From Bacteroidota bacterium (lineage in GTDB: Bacteria > Bacteroidota > Bacteroidia > Bacteroidales > VadinHA17): a stretch of DNA of 64,000 bases. The stretch lies in contig DRFJ01000015.1 in NCBI GenBank assembly GCA_011050615.1, positions 1 to 64,000 on the forward strand, read 5' to 3'. Position 1 is the stretch's first letter. Each line of letters begins with the position of its first letter. Under the pieces are notes generated by a model, which was not told the origin of the DNA, did not search any database, and saw only the letters and a program-made list of their open reading frames with translations. Below are positions 35,564 through 44,030 of this stretch, one piece after another. A program made the translations under genes and the position numbers.

Positions 35564-36890
35564 TTACCCTGCTGATTTCCTCAAGTAGTGCTGAATATTC
35601 TTTCCTGAGAAGAGAGTATTCAGGATTCTTCCTGTTAACATATTTTCTTACCCTTATCCTCTCAAGTAATTTCTTCCAGATCAGAGTGTAATTCCATGCG
35701 AATATTCCGGAAGGTATTATCAGTATAACTGCAATAAGGGCAATCCACCATACGGGAATGACTATGAAAGCTATTATGGCATACAGTGGTAAAAATATAA
35801 GCCCCAGTATCAGTGAAATGGCATAGCGTATTGAGCCATGGAACATTATGTCCTTGACGTTTTTTAAGGGCAGCTTTGGTATAATATAAAATATATAATT
35901 CAACATCCATCCGGCTATGAAAAAGGGCAATAAGGCAACAAGACCGCCAATAGCCAGAAAGTGAAGTATAATTCTTGGTTTCTTCCTGTTAAGATGGTAA
36001 TATCCCACATTGAGCCTATCAGTCAGGTTTCTTATTAAAAGAGTCCGCCTGCATATTTTCTCATAGAAGGAAGGATTTTTTTCCTTTAATAATTCCATCT
36101 GCCCTATCAGTTTCTTATCCCTTTTCACCTTGGGGTAAGAGGTGGAGGTTGAGTATTTACCGTTAACTATTTCCCTTAGCTCATCAAGTGCTTCATAGTC
36201 TTCCTCCGAGCCGATATGCACCATATATTTTTTAAGCTCATCTGACAGCCTGTCCCTGAGTTTATTATATGCCAGATGCGGATTTTTCTCATATAGCTCC
36301 CTGTATTCTGTAACATTAATAGGTTTACCGTAAATTACGGTCAGGACCGAACGAAACCGGTGGTAGTCAGAAAAATCAAGCCCGACGGGGATAATTTTAA
36401 GGCCCATGGAAAAATTCTCAGATTTTTCTGTTTGCAATGCAATCCTGAAAATACCTTTCTTGAGCTGGCGCAACCTCCTGAAACCGGCATGATTGCCTTC
36501 GGGGAGGATGACTATAGGTGTATTGTTTTTAAGTACATCAATTGTTTTGCTGAATATTTCATCGTTTTGCTTGAGGCTGTCATAGCCGTCCCTGATTCGA
36601 TAGACAGGGATGATCTTGAGAAAATACAGGATGGAGGCAATAAATTTCTTTTTAAAAATATCAGCCCTTGCAAGGTAAACCTGCTGACCCCTTGTTGATG
36701 ATACTATGGCCATTGCGTCCATCAGGGCGTTCTGGTGATTAGGGGCCAGAATCTTGGGAGAATTATTATTGAGGTTCTCCTTCCCGATAACTATTACCTT
36801 CCTGTAATATATATTATTATGCCAGATACTGGCAAGGAATTTCAGCAATGCATACCCTGCAGAAGTTTTTTCTATATTATTTTTACCCAT
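35547..36890 (-). CDS. 1-acylglycerol-3-phosphate-like acyltransferase with C-terminal membrane segments
   Basis: The 447-residue protein has a PlsC-type domain in the first half: APNHQNALMDAM (the His-box, with five rather than four residues between His and Asp) and VILPEGNHAGFR in the place of the usual FPEGTR. The middle (about 240-310) is charged and helical; the second half has three or four membrane segments (about 315-410), then a basic tail. The open frame extends 42 codons upstream with unrelated Cys/Lys-rich sequence; MGKNNIEKTSAGYALL at 36890 is the better start. It probably acylates lysophospholipid or a related lipid. Confidence 0.82.
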   Translation of the reverse strand: MGKNNIEKTSAGYALLKFLASIWHNNIYYRKVIVIGKENLNNNSPKILAPNHQNALMDAMAIVSSTRGQQVYLARADIFKKKFIASILYFLKIIPVYRIRDGYDSLKQNDEIFSKTIDVLKNNTPIVILPEGNHAGFRRLRQLKKGIFRIALQTEKSENFSMGLKIIPVGLDFSDYHRFRSVLTVIYGKPINVTEYRELYEKNPHLAYNKLRDRLSDELKKYMVHIGSEEDYEALDELREIVNGKYSTSTSYPKVKRDKKLIGQMELLKEKNPSFYEKICRRTLLIRNLTDRLNVGYYHLNRKKPRIILHFLAIGGLVALLPFFIAGWMLNYIFYIIPKLPLKNVKDIMFHGSIRYAISLILGLIFLPLYAIIAFIVIPVWWIALIAVILIIPSGIFAWNYTLIWKKLLERIRVRKYVNRKNPEYSLLRKEYSALLEEISRVNDEIQ

Positions 36891-36993
36891 ACCCCGTTTT
36901 ATCTTTTTTTTGCCTGCCTGCCTGCCGTCATACTTATTAAGGCAGCAAGGGAAATTACCATGGTTCCAATATACTAATAATTTAGCTTTTTGT

Positions 36994-37386
36994 CTATTTA
37001 TCCATGAGCCTGTCAAGGTCGCGCCTCTCTTTTTTAGTCGGCCGCCCCGTGCCCTTATACCTGTATAAGACCTGTGTTTTCTGCTTCATGTCCAGCTTTA
37101 TTTTTTCTTCTTCTGGAGTTTGATCCTCAAGATAAGCATCGACCACTTTGGCTGATACTCGTGAAGAAGGAATTTCTCTGATCTTGTAGCCATACAGAAC
37201 GGGTGTTTTTTTTACCTTGATTATCTCGCCTGCAGTCACCTGTCTTGAAGGTTTCACCGGTATATCATTTATGATTACCCTTCCCTTTTTGCATGCCTCT
37301 GTGGCCATGCTCCTGGTTTTGTATATTCTTACCGACCACAGGAATTTATCAATTCTCTGGCCGGTCCCCGTTTCTTCCCTCATCAC
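36994..37386 (-). CDS. S4-domain RNA-binding protein, Hsp15 (HslR) type
   Basis: The 130-residue protein starts with the S4 RNA-binding fold RIDKFLWSVRIYKTRSMATEACKKGRVIIND and continues with VKPSRQVTAGEIIKVKK, as in HslR, which binds stalled 50S-tRNA complexes. The C-terminal 50 residues are Lys/Arg-rich and end GRPTKKERRDLDRLMDK, a common ending for this group. It lies immediately downstream of pth and overlaps its end by 38 bases; both proteins deal with peptidyl-tRNA, so the pairing makes sense. Confidence 0.88.
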   Translation of the reverse strand: MMREETGTGQRIDKFLWSVRIYKTRSMATEACKKGRVIINDIPVKPSRQVTAGEIIKVKKTPVLYGYKIREIPSSRVSAKVVDAYLEDQTPEEEKIKLDMKQKTQVLYRYKGTGRPTKKERRDLDRLMDK

Positions 37387-37960
37387 CGGACGATTTTGCC
37401 TGCTTATTATACTTTGTCATAGTCAGTTCAATACCAATGGCAGCAAAAGACTTTATCATTTCAATAGCCAGACCGAGTCTCTTGTTCAATATGTTTTTTT
37501 CACCTTCCGTCAGTTCACCGAGTACATAGTTTACCTGGCTGCCTGTCATGAAATCGTTCCCGATGCCAAAGCGGAGCCTGGCATAATTGCCATGTCCAAG
37601 TATCATGTTTATATGAGCCAGCCCGTTGTGACCCCCGTCTCCTCCCTTTGCCCTGAGGCGCATCGACCCGAAAGGTATTGATATGTCATCAACCAGGACA
37701 AGAAGGTTTTCTTCGGGTATCTTTTCTTTCCTGAGCCAGTACCGTACCGCATTCCCGCTTCTGTTAACGAAGGTTGATGGCTTAAGCAGGACAAAGGTCC
37801 TCCCCCTGTATTTTAAAGAGGTGACTTCACCATAACGCCTGTCGGCAAAAACAACATTGGATGCCCCTGCCCAGGCATCCAATATCATAAAACCAACATT
37901 ATGACGCGTATTCTTATACTCCTCACCAATATTACCCAATCCTGTAATCAAATATTTCAA
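37349..37960 (-). CDS. pth: Peptidyl-tRNA hydrolase
   Basis: The 203-residue enzyme cleaves the ester of peptidyl-tRNA released from stalled ribosomes. Motifs are GLGNIGEEYKNTRHNVGF (conserved Asn and catalytic His), KPSTFVNRSG, LVLVDDISIPFG (Asp) and GGDGGHNGLAHI. It follows rplY by 30 bases, the usual prs-rplY-pth order, and runs into the S4 protein gene. Confidence 0.96.
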   Translation of the reverse strand: MKYLITGLGNIGEEYKNTRHNVGFMILDAWAGASNVVFADRRYGEVTSLKYRGRTFVLLKPSTFVNRSGNAVRYWLRKEKIPEENLLVLVDDISIPFGSMRLRAKGGDGGHNGLAHINMILGHGNYARLRFGIGNDFMTGSQVNYVLGELTEGEKNILNKRLGLAIEMIKSFAAIGIELTMTKYNKQAKSSGDEGRNGDRPEN

Positions 37961-37990
37961 GACATGGGGTTTTAAATTTAACTACAAGTA

Positions 37991-38662
37991 CTAGTTGCTT
38001 TCGCTTTCTTCTTCTGCTTTTGCTTCAGTTGTTTCAGCTCCTTCCTCTGCCTCTCCGGCTTCACCTTCAAGATCGGCTTCACCTTCAACCTGTTCAGTAA
38101 TTTCCATACCCTTCATAGCCAGGCGTGATGATATAACAGCTACAACCATGGCCCTTGGAGGGTCAAGTATTTCTATGCCGTCAAAGCTGAGCTCATTTAC
38201 TTTAATTGTCTGGCCTATATCAAGATTTGTTATGTCGATATCCAGTTTATCAGGCAGGGCATCAATATACCCCCTTATAGTCAGGTGTCTTCTTTTAAGT
38301 CTTAATTTACCTCCTGCTTTCAGGCCTACTGAATCACCTTTAAGATTAACCGGGATTATGACAGTAACAGGTTTGTTATCTGATACTTCGACGAAATCGA
38401 TATGTGATATTTTGTCGCTTACCGGGTGGAACTGAATATCTTTAAGAACACCCTTATGCTTTTCACCGTTAACATTGATAGTAACGATATAAACACTGGG
38501 TGTATATACCAGTTCATTAAAGTTATTCTCGTGTGAATAAAAGTGTATTGTTTCCTTGCCACCATACATTACGCATGGCACATTACCTTCATCCCTGAGC
38601 TTCTTTGTTTCGCTTTTCCCTGTTTTTTCCCTTTTGTTGGCAATAATTTCGAGAGTTCTCAT
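37991..38662 (-). CDS. rplY: 50S ribosomal protein L25/Ctc (bL25)
   Basis: The 223-residue 5S rRNA-binding protein of the long Ctc type. It has an N-terminal L25 domain (ANKREKTGKSETKKLRDEGNVPCVMYGG) and a C-terminal TL5-like beta domain, then an acidic low-complexity tail of about 30 residues rich in Glu, Ala and Gly. It lies between prs and pth and has its own promoter overlapping the end of prs. Confidence 0.95.
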   Translation of the reverse strand: MRTLEIIANKREKTGKSETKKLRDEGNVPCVMYGGKETIHFYSHENNFNELVYTPSVYIVTINVNGEKHKGVLKDIQFHPVSDKISHIDFVEVSDNKPVTVIIPVNLKGDSVGLKAGGKLRLKRRHLTIRGYIDALPDKLDIDITNLDIGQTIKVNELSFDGIEILDPPRAMVVAVISSRLAMKGMEITEQVEGEADLEGEAGEAEEGAETTEAKAEEESESN

Positions 38663-38750
38663 CTGTCATCTTTTATTGTGCTACTCAAGATCATTTTTAC
38701 ATGATCTCCCATCACACGTTGGACAATATTTTAGTAAAAAATTTGGCCTG

Positions 38751-38782
38751 CAAATATAGGATAAATACTCTTAAAAAACAAA
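38751..38782 (-). promoter_or_regulatory. rplY promoter TTTG-N20-TATATTTG
   Basis: On the minus strand TATATTTG (38751-38758) follows TTTG (38779-38782) after 20 bases. The -33 part lies in the last codons of prs, so rplY can be transcribed independently of prs. Confidence 0.65.
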
Positions 38783-39709
38783 GCCGGTACTTATAGATTC
38801 ATTATGGTAAACGGCATCTATTGTTTCGGCGAACAGTTTGGCCACGGAGAGTACTTCAATCTTGGGAGAAGGTTTTACATTGGGTATTGAATCGGTAACA
38901 ACCAGCTTCTCTATAGGTGATTTCTCTATTCTTTCATAGGCAGGTCCTGACAGGACAGGATGAGTGGCAAATGCATAAATGCTTCTGGCCCCGTTGTCTT
39001 TTATTATCTGGGCTGCAAGCGAAAGAGTACCTGCGGTGTCAACCATATCGTCAATAATAATGACATTTCTGTCTTTTACCTCTCCTATAATTGATATTTC
39101 TTCAACCACATTTGGTTTTTTTCTCAGTTTATAGGAGAGTACCATTTCCGACTGAAGGTGTCGGGAATAGGCATTTGCCCTCTTTGAGCCACCCATATCG
39201 GGGGCTGAGATGGTAACATTATCAAGATTCATTTCCTTTATGTAGTTGGCAAAGAGGAAGGAAGCATAAAGGTGATCAACCGGAACACTGAAGAAACCCT
39301 GTATCTGGTCAGCATGCAGGTCAAGCGTCATAACCCTGTCTGCTCCGACTGATTCAAGAAGGTCTGCCACCACCTTTGCTCCTATTGAAACCCTGGGCCT
39401 GTCTTTCCTGTCCTGACGTGCAAGTCCGAAATAGGGAATTACCGCAATTACCTTGTAGGCCGAAGCCCTTTTTGCAGCATCAATCATAAGTAATAACTCC
39501 ATCAGATTTTCGGCCGGAGGGAAGGTAGACTGTACAATGAATACCGAGCAACCTCTCACTGACTCGTCTATACGTGGCTGGAATTCACCGTCACTGAACT
39601 CTGTTACACTGCTTTCTCCAAGCCTGACACCAAGGTGTTTGGCTATGTTTTCTGCAATATATCGTGATGCACGGCATGAGAATATCTTCAAAGGGGATTT
39701 TCCGTTCAT
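38771..39709 (-). CDS. prs: Ribose-phosphate pyrophosphokinase
   Basis: Makes phosphoribosyl pyrophosphate from ribose-5-phosphate and ATP for nucleotide, His and NAD synthesis. The 312-residue length is normal. Motifs include FSDGEFQPRIDESVRG, YFGLARQDRKDRPR, VMTLDLHADQIQGFF (metal-binding) and the PRPP loop VIIDDMVDTAGTL. The next gene downstream is rplY; engB lies 67 bases upstream on the same strand in its own group. Confidence 0.97.
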   Translation of the reverse strand: MNGKSPLKIFSCRASRYIAENIAKHLGVRLGESSVTEFSDGEFQPRIDESVRGCSVFIVQSTFPPAENLMELLLMIDAAKRASAYKVIAVIPYFGLARQDRKDRPRVSIGAKVVADLLESVGADRVMTLDLHADQIQGFFSVPVDHLYASFLFANYIKEMNLDNVTISAPDMGGSKRANAYSRHLQSEMVLSYKLRKKPNVVEEISIIGEVKDRNVIIIDDMVDTAGTLSLAAQIIKDNGARSIYAFATHPVLSGPAYERIEKSPIEKLVVTDSIPNVKPSPKIEVLSVAKLFAETIDAVYHNESISTGFVF

Positions 39710-39776
39710 TTTTGACGATTTCGGTTTTCGTAAGAGGTTTCAAGATATTTGCAAAACTACAAAAATCATAGTTACC

Positions 39777-40385
39777 TTATGGTCGCTTTTCAAAAAAAGT
39801 TATTGTATCCTCTATATATTTTAAAATCTCTTCACGGCCCTTCCCTGTAATGGCTGAGCTGATGAAGGTAGGGGGGAGGCTCTCCCATTTTTCCAGCATA
39901 TGCCTGTCATGTGCTGCCATAACCTGGCTTAAGCTGTTGCTGCTTATCTTATCTGATTTTGTAAATACCCTTGCAAAAGGTATACCCTTCAGTCCAAGAA
40001 AGTTCATAAATTCATAATCAGGTTTGAGAGGCTCATGCCTTGAATCAATCAATACAAAAAGCGATATCAGGTTGTCCCTCTTCGTTATGTACTCGCCGGT
40101 AAATCCTTCCCAGTGTTTACGTGATGATTTTGACACTTTTGCATAACCATAACCCGGGAGGTCGGTGAGGTACCAGTTTTCGTTTATGATAAAATGATTG
40201 ATGGTTTGCGTTTTCCCTGGGGTGGAGGATGTTTTAGCCAGTTTCTTGCGATTGACAAGCATATTTATGAGTGAGGATTTACCTACATTTGATCTTCCGG
40301 TAAAAGCATATTCTGCCCTGTCAGCCTCAGGACAGTCTTTTAATTTTGTGCTGCTTTTTATAAATCTGGCCGAGCGGATTATCAT
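39777..40385 (-). CDS. engB: Ribosome-biogenesis GTPase EngB (YsxC/YihA)
   Basis: The 202-residue GTPase is needed for 50S assembly. It shows P-loop FTGRSNVGKSSLINML, a switch region with SSTPGKTQTINHF, G3 DLPGYGYAKVSK, and G4 FTKSDK. It overlaps the upstream thioesterase gene by four bases (ATGA type), so they are cotranslated. Confidence 0.96.
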   Translation of the reverse strand: MIIRSARFIKSSTKLKDCPEADRAEYAFTGRSNVGKSSLINMLVNRKKLAKTSSTPGKTQTINHFIINENWYLTDLPGYGYAKVSKSSRKHWEGFTGEYITKRDNLISLFVLIDSRHEPLKPDYEFMNFLGLKGIPFARVFTKSDKISSNSLSQVMAAHDRHMLEKWESLPPTFISSAITGKGREEILKYIEDTITFFEKRP

Positions 40386-40768
40386 TTCATTATTTTTGAG
40401 AGAAAACTTTTTTCTTCAATTATGTATCTTGAATGCTTGCCTTCGCCCACCAGGTCTGTATTATGGAAGACTTTCACCTCGAATGTGAGCCTCTTATCTT
40501 CCTTCGAACTCAGCCTGCTTGTGCATCTAATCTCTTCTCCTACGGGAACAGCTTTCATGTGTTTTATATCCAGGGATATGCCAACTGTTCCGTGGCCCTT
40601 TTCAAGGTATGGCTGCACCAGCTGCATGGATGTTTTTTCCATAAATGCCACCATTGCAGGTGTTGAATACACGTCGAGGAGACCTGAACCATAGATCCTT
40701 GCCGTATCAGTAGCTTTCACCCTGACTGTGAGTTCCAGTTCTTCACCCTCTTTAATAGCTATGTTCAT
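40382..40768 (-). CDS. Hotdog-fold thioesterase (FlK-like)
   Basis: The 128-residue protein resembles the fluoroacetyl-CoA-thioesterase-like (FlK) hotdog family, with VYSTPAMVAFMEKTSMQL (Thr/Glu of the active site), GTVGISLDIKHMKAVPVGEEI (His) and CTSRLSSKEDKRLTFEVKV. Members hydrolyse small acyl-CoAs; a general acyl-CoA clean-up role is likely here because no fluoro-metabolism is suggested. It overlaps neighbours on both sides by one and four bases. Confidence 0.82.
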   Translation of the reverse strand: MNIAIKEGEELELTVRVKATDTARIYGSGLLDVYSTPAMVAFMEKTSMQLVQPYLEKGHGTVGISLDIKHMKAVPVGEEIRCTSRLSSKEDKRLTFEVKVFHNTDLVGEGKHSRYIIEEKSFLSKIMK

Positions 40769-41520
40769 CAGTAAAGATTATTATAAGGTAGTTTGATCCG
40801 TTTGGTAATTATCTTCCGGTTTCTGAACCTGGTTGAATACAGGGCAATGATGTCCACATAACCTTTCCCCTGGTCAGTGTCAGGTCTCAGTTCTGCGTAA
40901 CCCATTCCTGAAGACGTTGTAATATCCCGGCATTTATCGGGGTCGAAGGTTCCGTCAATAAGTGATCCCCTGTAAAACCTCACATTGACTGATTCATTAC
41001 TTAGTTGCACAAACACCTTAACCACTCCCGCTTCAGTGTCTGACTGGTCTCTTATTGTATGATTTACAGTGGGATAGTTCTCGGCATCCCTGCCATCAGG
41101 AAGGTATTCCCTCAAGCCCTGGACCCTGAGCCCGTTTTTAAAAGGGATGGTAGCCTGCACCCGTCCCGTTTTGTAATATTTTGTCTGGACACCGTGTATT
41201 TTATTTTCTTTGTATGGTGTGGCACGGTAAACCCGGCCTTCCGGGTAATACCATCTGGCAGTATCTTCCTTCAGCCCGTTCTCATACCAGATGGTTCTTT
41301 TAAGCCTGCCGTCGTCGTAATAGTTACGGCATATGCCGTTCCTGACATCGTTCCTGAATGTTACTTCCTTTACAAGTTTCCCCTTGTTATAATATTTCTT
41401 TACTTCTGCTTTATTTTCAGTTTCTCCCTTATCATCAGATGCTTCTCTTTTGTCGCCGGTATTCTGACAGGCTGTTGCCAGAATAAGGGCAATTGCCATA
41501 TAGATTATCCTGTTTTTCAT
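40768..41520 (-). CDS. MORN-like repeat lipoprotein
   Basis: The 250-residue lipoprotein (lipobox ILATAC at about 19) has a region of about five MORN/YwqK-type repeats (about 43-145) such as YYDDGRLKRTIWYENGLKE and YYKTGRVQATIPFKNGLRV. The C-terminal 100 residues are beta-rich with DKCRDITTSSGMGYAELRPD. Such repeats bind partners or lipids; some relatives are called YwqK antitoxins, but no toxin is next to it. It shares one base with the thioesterase gene. Confidence 0.8.
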   Translation of the reverse strand: MKNRIIYMAIALILATACQNTGDKREASDDKGETENKAEVKKYYNKGKLVKEVTFRNDVRNGICRNYYDDGRLKRTIWYENGLKEDTARWYYPEGRVYRATPYKENKIHGVQTKYYKTGRVQATIPFKNGLRVQGLREYLPDGRDAENYPTVNHTIRDQSDTEAGVVKVFVQLSNESVNVRFYRGSLIDGTFDPDKCRDITTSSGMGYAELRPDTDQGKGYVDIIALYSTRFRNRKIITKRIKLPYNNLY

Positions 41521-41541
41521 TCTTTTGCTTAATTTAAATTC

Positions 41542-42537
41542 TTATACTTCAGACACCTCCCTTATATAAACCTCAAGTATTTTGGCAGGCTCAACTGCTT
41601 TAATACCAATTTTTTCCATTATGGCCGGTATAAGAACTGTTTCTCCCTTAACAAGGGCCATGCTTCCTTCTTTCCATTCCAGGCTGGCACTGCCGGCTAT
41701 GCATATATAAATTACAAAACTGTCGGTTAATGAATAATCCTTGATCATATCCCGGTCGAGGTCAATAATATTGCTGGTAAAATATTTACAATCAATAATG
41801 TTTACTGTCCGGTTCCGCTCCGGCTCTGCAGAGGTCTTGTACGAGTCATATAGATTATAATCGATGGCATCAACTGCCAGTTCTGTATGCAGTTCACGGG
41901 CTTTACCATCAAGACCCATCCTCTTCCAGTCCCATACCCTGTAGGTAATATCCGATGTTTGCTGTATCTCGGTTAATACAACTCCCTTCCCGATAGCATG
42001 AATGCGTCCCGCCGGCAGGAAGAATACATCCCCGGGTTCAGGTTTTTCAATATTAAGTTTTTCTGCTATCCTGCCATTTTCAAGAGATTTAATAAATAAT
42101 TCCCTTGTCATTTCCTGATTAAATCCGGTATAAATCTTTGCATCATCATTTGCCTCCAGGACGTACCACATTTCTGTTTTCCCATAGGCATGATGTCGTT
42201 GCTTTGCCAGCTCATCAGGGGGATGGACCTGTACTGAAAGATCTTCGCCGGCATCTATAAATTTAATTAGCAGGGGGAATTCCCTCCCGAATTTTTCGAA
42301 GATTTTTTCACCTACCAGGTCACCCATGTATACTTCCACTATCTCTTCAAGGTTGTTTCCTTCGAGAAAACCGTTTGCTATAAGGGAAATATCACCCTGC
42401 ACACCTGATATTTCCCAGCTTTCTCCTATTTTTGCCCCTTCAGGTGCAATTTTTCCATAATCTGTTAACAGCCTGTTGCCACCCCATACCCTTTCTTTCA
42501 GTATGGGTACAAACTTCAGGGGATATAATTTCGTCAT
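41542..42537 (-). CDS. manA: Mannose-6-phosphate isomerase, class I
   Basis: Zinc-dependent isomerase interconverting fructose-6-phosphate and mannose-6-phosphate. The 331-residue protein shows the zinc ligands in SVQVHPPDELA, KTEMWYVLEA and FFLPAGRIHAIGKGVVLTEIQQTSD (the catalytic Arg region follows as DITYRVWDW). The short C-terminal cupin is typical of the bacterial form. It is divergent from udk and 21 bases upstream of the MORN-like gene. Confidence 0.95.
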   Translation of the reverse strand: MTKLYPLKFVPILKERVWGGNRLLTDYGKIAPEGAKIGESWEISGVQGDISLIANGFLEGNNLEEIVEVYMGDLVGEKIFEKFGREFPLLIKFIDAGEDLSVQVHPPDELAKQRHHAYGKTEMWYVLEANDDAKIYTGFNQEMTRELFIKSLENGRIAEKLNIEKPEPGDVFFLPAGRIHAIGKGVVLTEIQQTSDITYRVWDWKRMGLDGKARELHTELAVDAIDYNLYDSYKTSAEPERNRTVNIIDCKYFTSNIIDLDRDMIKDYSLTDSFVIYICIAGSASLEWKEGSMALVKGETVLIPAIMEKIGIKAVEPAKILEVYIREVSEV

Positions 42538-42573
42538 AAATAAGAGGTATGCTTAATCATTAAGAGAAATTAG

Positions 42574-42581
42574 TATTTTTG
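42574..42581 (+). promoter_or_regulatory. -7 element TATTTTTG for udk
   Basis: TATTTTTG fits TAnnTTTG and lies 31 bases before the udk ATG in the 75-base divergent gap with manA. The -33 region is A/T-rich with no clear TTG. Confidence 0.45.
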
Positions 42582-42612
42582 ATTAATTTATTGAAGACAA
42601 AAGTAATAAAAT

Positions 42613-43224
42613 ATGTTAATAGTAGGAATTGCCGGTGGTACGGGATCAGGGAAGACAACCGTTACACGTAAGGTTATGGACCTTCTGGGCGATGAAAATG
42701 TTATTATGATACCACAGGATGCCTATTACCGGGATAACCGGCATTTACCGCTTGAAGAAAGGCAGAAGATAAATTTTGATCATCCCGGGTCGGTTGAATT
42801 CAGCTTGCTGAATAAGCATATCGACGATCTTTCCCGCGGCTACACGGTTCAGATGCCACAATATTCATACATTACATGTACCAGGGATGACGTTTTTATC
42901 CCTGTTGAACCGGCAAGAGTAATCATAATAGAGGGCATTCTGGTTTTAACAGATGCAGACCTCAGGAGCAAAATGCGAATAAAGGCCTATGTTGATGCTG
43001 ACCCTGATGACCGGCTTGCCCGTGTTATAAGCAGAGACATAGAAGAGAGGGGGCGTAACATAGAAATGGTGCTTGAAAGGTATTACGATACCGTTAAACC
43101 GTCCCATCTGCAATTCATTGAACCCACTAAAAGATATGCTGATATAATTATCCCCAGGGGTGGGGAGAATGAAGTTGCAATAGAGATGCTTGTTTCGGCT
43201 GTTGAAAAATATTTGAATTCATGA
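42613..43224 (+). CDS. udk: Uridine kinase
   Basis: Pyrimidine-salvage kinase of 203 residues that phosphorylates uridine and cytidine. It shows the P-loop GIAGGTGSGKTTV, DAYYRDNRHLPLEERQKINFDHPGSVEF (nucleoside-binding) and RLARVISRDIEERGRNIEMVLERY (lid). The gene starts the plus-strand run. The short gap after it contains the inverted repeat CTGATT-GCT-AATCAG (about 43243-43257). Confidence 0.95.
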   Translation: MLIVGIAGGTGSGKTTVTRKVMDLLGDENVIMIPQDAYYRDNRHLPLEERQKINFDHPGSVEFSLLNKHIDDLSRGYTVQMPQYSYITCTRDDVFIPVEPARVIIIEGILVLTDADLRSKMRIKAYVDADPDDRLARVISRDIEERGRNIEMVLERYYDTVKPSHLQFIEPTKRYADIIIPRGGENEVAIEMLVSAVEKYLNS

Positions 43225-43292
43225 GCTCCCTTGATCCTTGGCCTGATTGCTAATCAGACCAGGCCAGGTGGCTTAATATAATGCTGTAAGCT

Positions 43293-44030
43293 ATGAAATT
43301 ACTTAGCGACATCAATCTTTCGAGAATCTTATTTCTTGATATTGAAACCGTTCCAATGGTTTCGTCTTTTGATGAACTGAGCCCTCCTTTCCAGTCCCTC
43401 TGGGAAAAGAAGTCTGCATATTTCAGAACAGAGGAAGAGGACCCGTCAGATGTTTTTGGCAGGGCAGGGATATATGCTGAATTTGGTAAAATAATTTGTA
43501 TATCGCTTGGCGTCATCAGCGGCCCGGAAAATAATATGTCACTGAGACTGAAGTCATTTTATGGTCATGATGAGAAAAACCTGCTGGAAGATTTTTCACG
43601 TATGATCAATAATTTCAGCTCAAACAAAGATGCCCTGCTATGTGCCCATAACGGCAAGGAATTTGACTATCCGTATATTGCAAGACGCATGATAATCAAT
43701 GGTTTAAGAATTCCTGCTATACTTGACAATGCCGGGAAGAAACCATGGGAGATACACCTGCTCGACACTATGGAACTATGGAAGTTTGGTGATTATAAGA
43801 ATTACACTTCCCTGGAGCTTCTTGCAGGCCTGATGGGAGTAGCAACTCCAAAGGATGATATTGACGGTTCAATGGTGGCTGAGATCTACTATACAAAGAA
43901 AGATATTGGAAGGATAGCCCGTTACTGTGAAAAAGATGTTATAGCCCTTACCCAGGTTTTCCTTAAATTCAGGAATAACGATCTGATTCCACCTGAGAGG
44001 ATAGAATCGGTTACGGAGTACAGCACTTAG
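43293..44030 (+). CDS. Predicted 3'-5' exonuclease, PolB-like DEDDy type
   Basis: The 245-residue protein shows all exonuclease motifs: LFLDIETVP (ExoI, DxE), CAHNGKEFDYPYIARRM (ExoII) and YCEKDVIALTQVF (ExoIII, YxxxD). It corresponds to the stand-alone family related to the DNA polymerase B proofreading domain. The substrate and process are unknown. It overlaps the convergent hydrolase gene by four bases. Confidence 0.88.
   Translation: MKLLSDINLSRILFLDIETVPMVSSFDELSPPFQSLWEKKSAYFRTEEEDPSDVFGRAGIYAEFGKIICISLGVISGPENNMSLRLKSFYGHDEKNLLEDFSRMINNFSSNKDALLCAHNGKEFDYPYIARRMIINGLRIPAILDNAGKKPWEIHLLDTMELWKFGDYKNYTSLELLAGLMGVATPKDDIDGSMVAEIYYTKKDIGRIARYCEKDVIALTQVFLKFRNNDLIPPERIESVTEYST

Noticed and set aside
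40768-41520. YwqK-type antitoxin of a toxin-antitoxin pair
   Set aside because: The MORN-like repeats resemble YwqK, but the neighbours are a thioesterase and manA, with no toxin; the lipobox points to an envelope protein.
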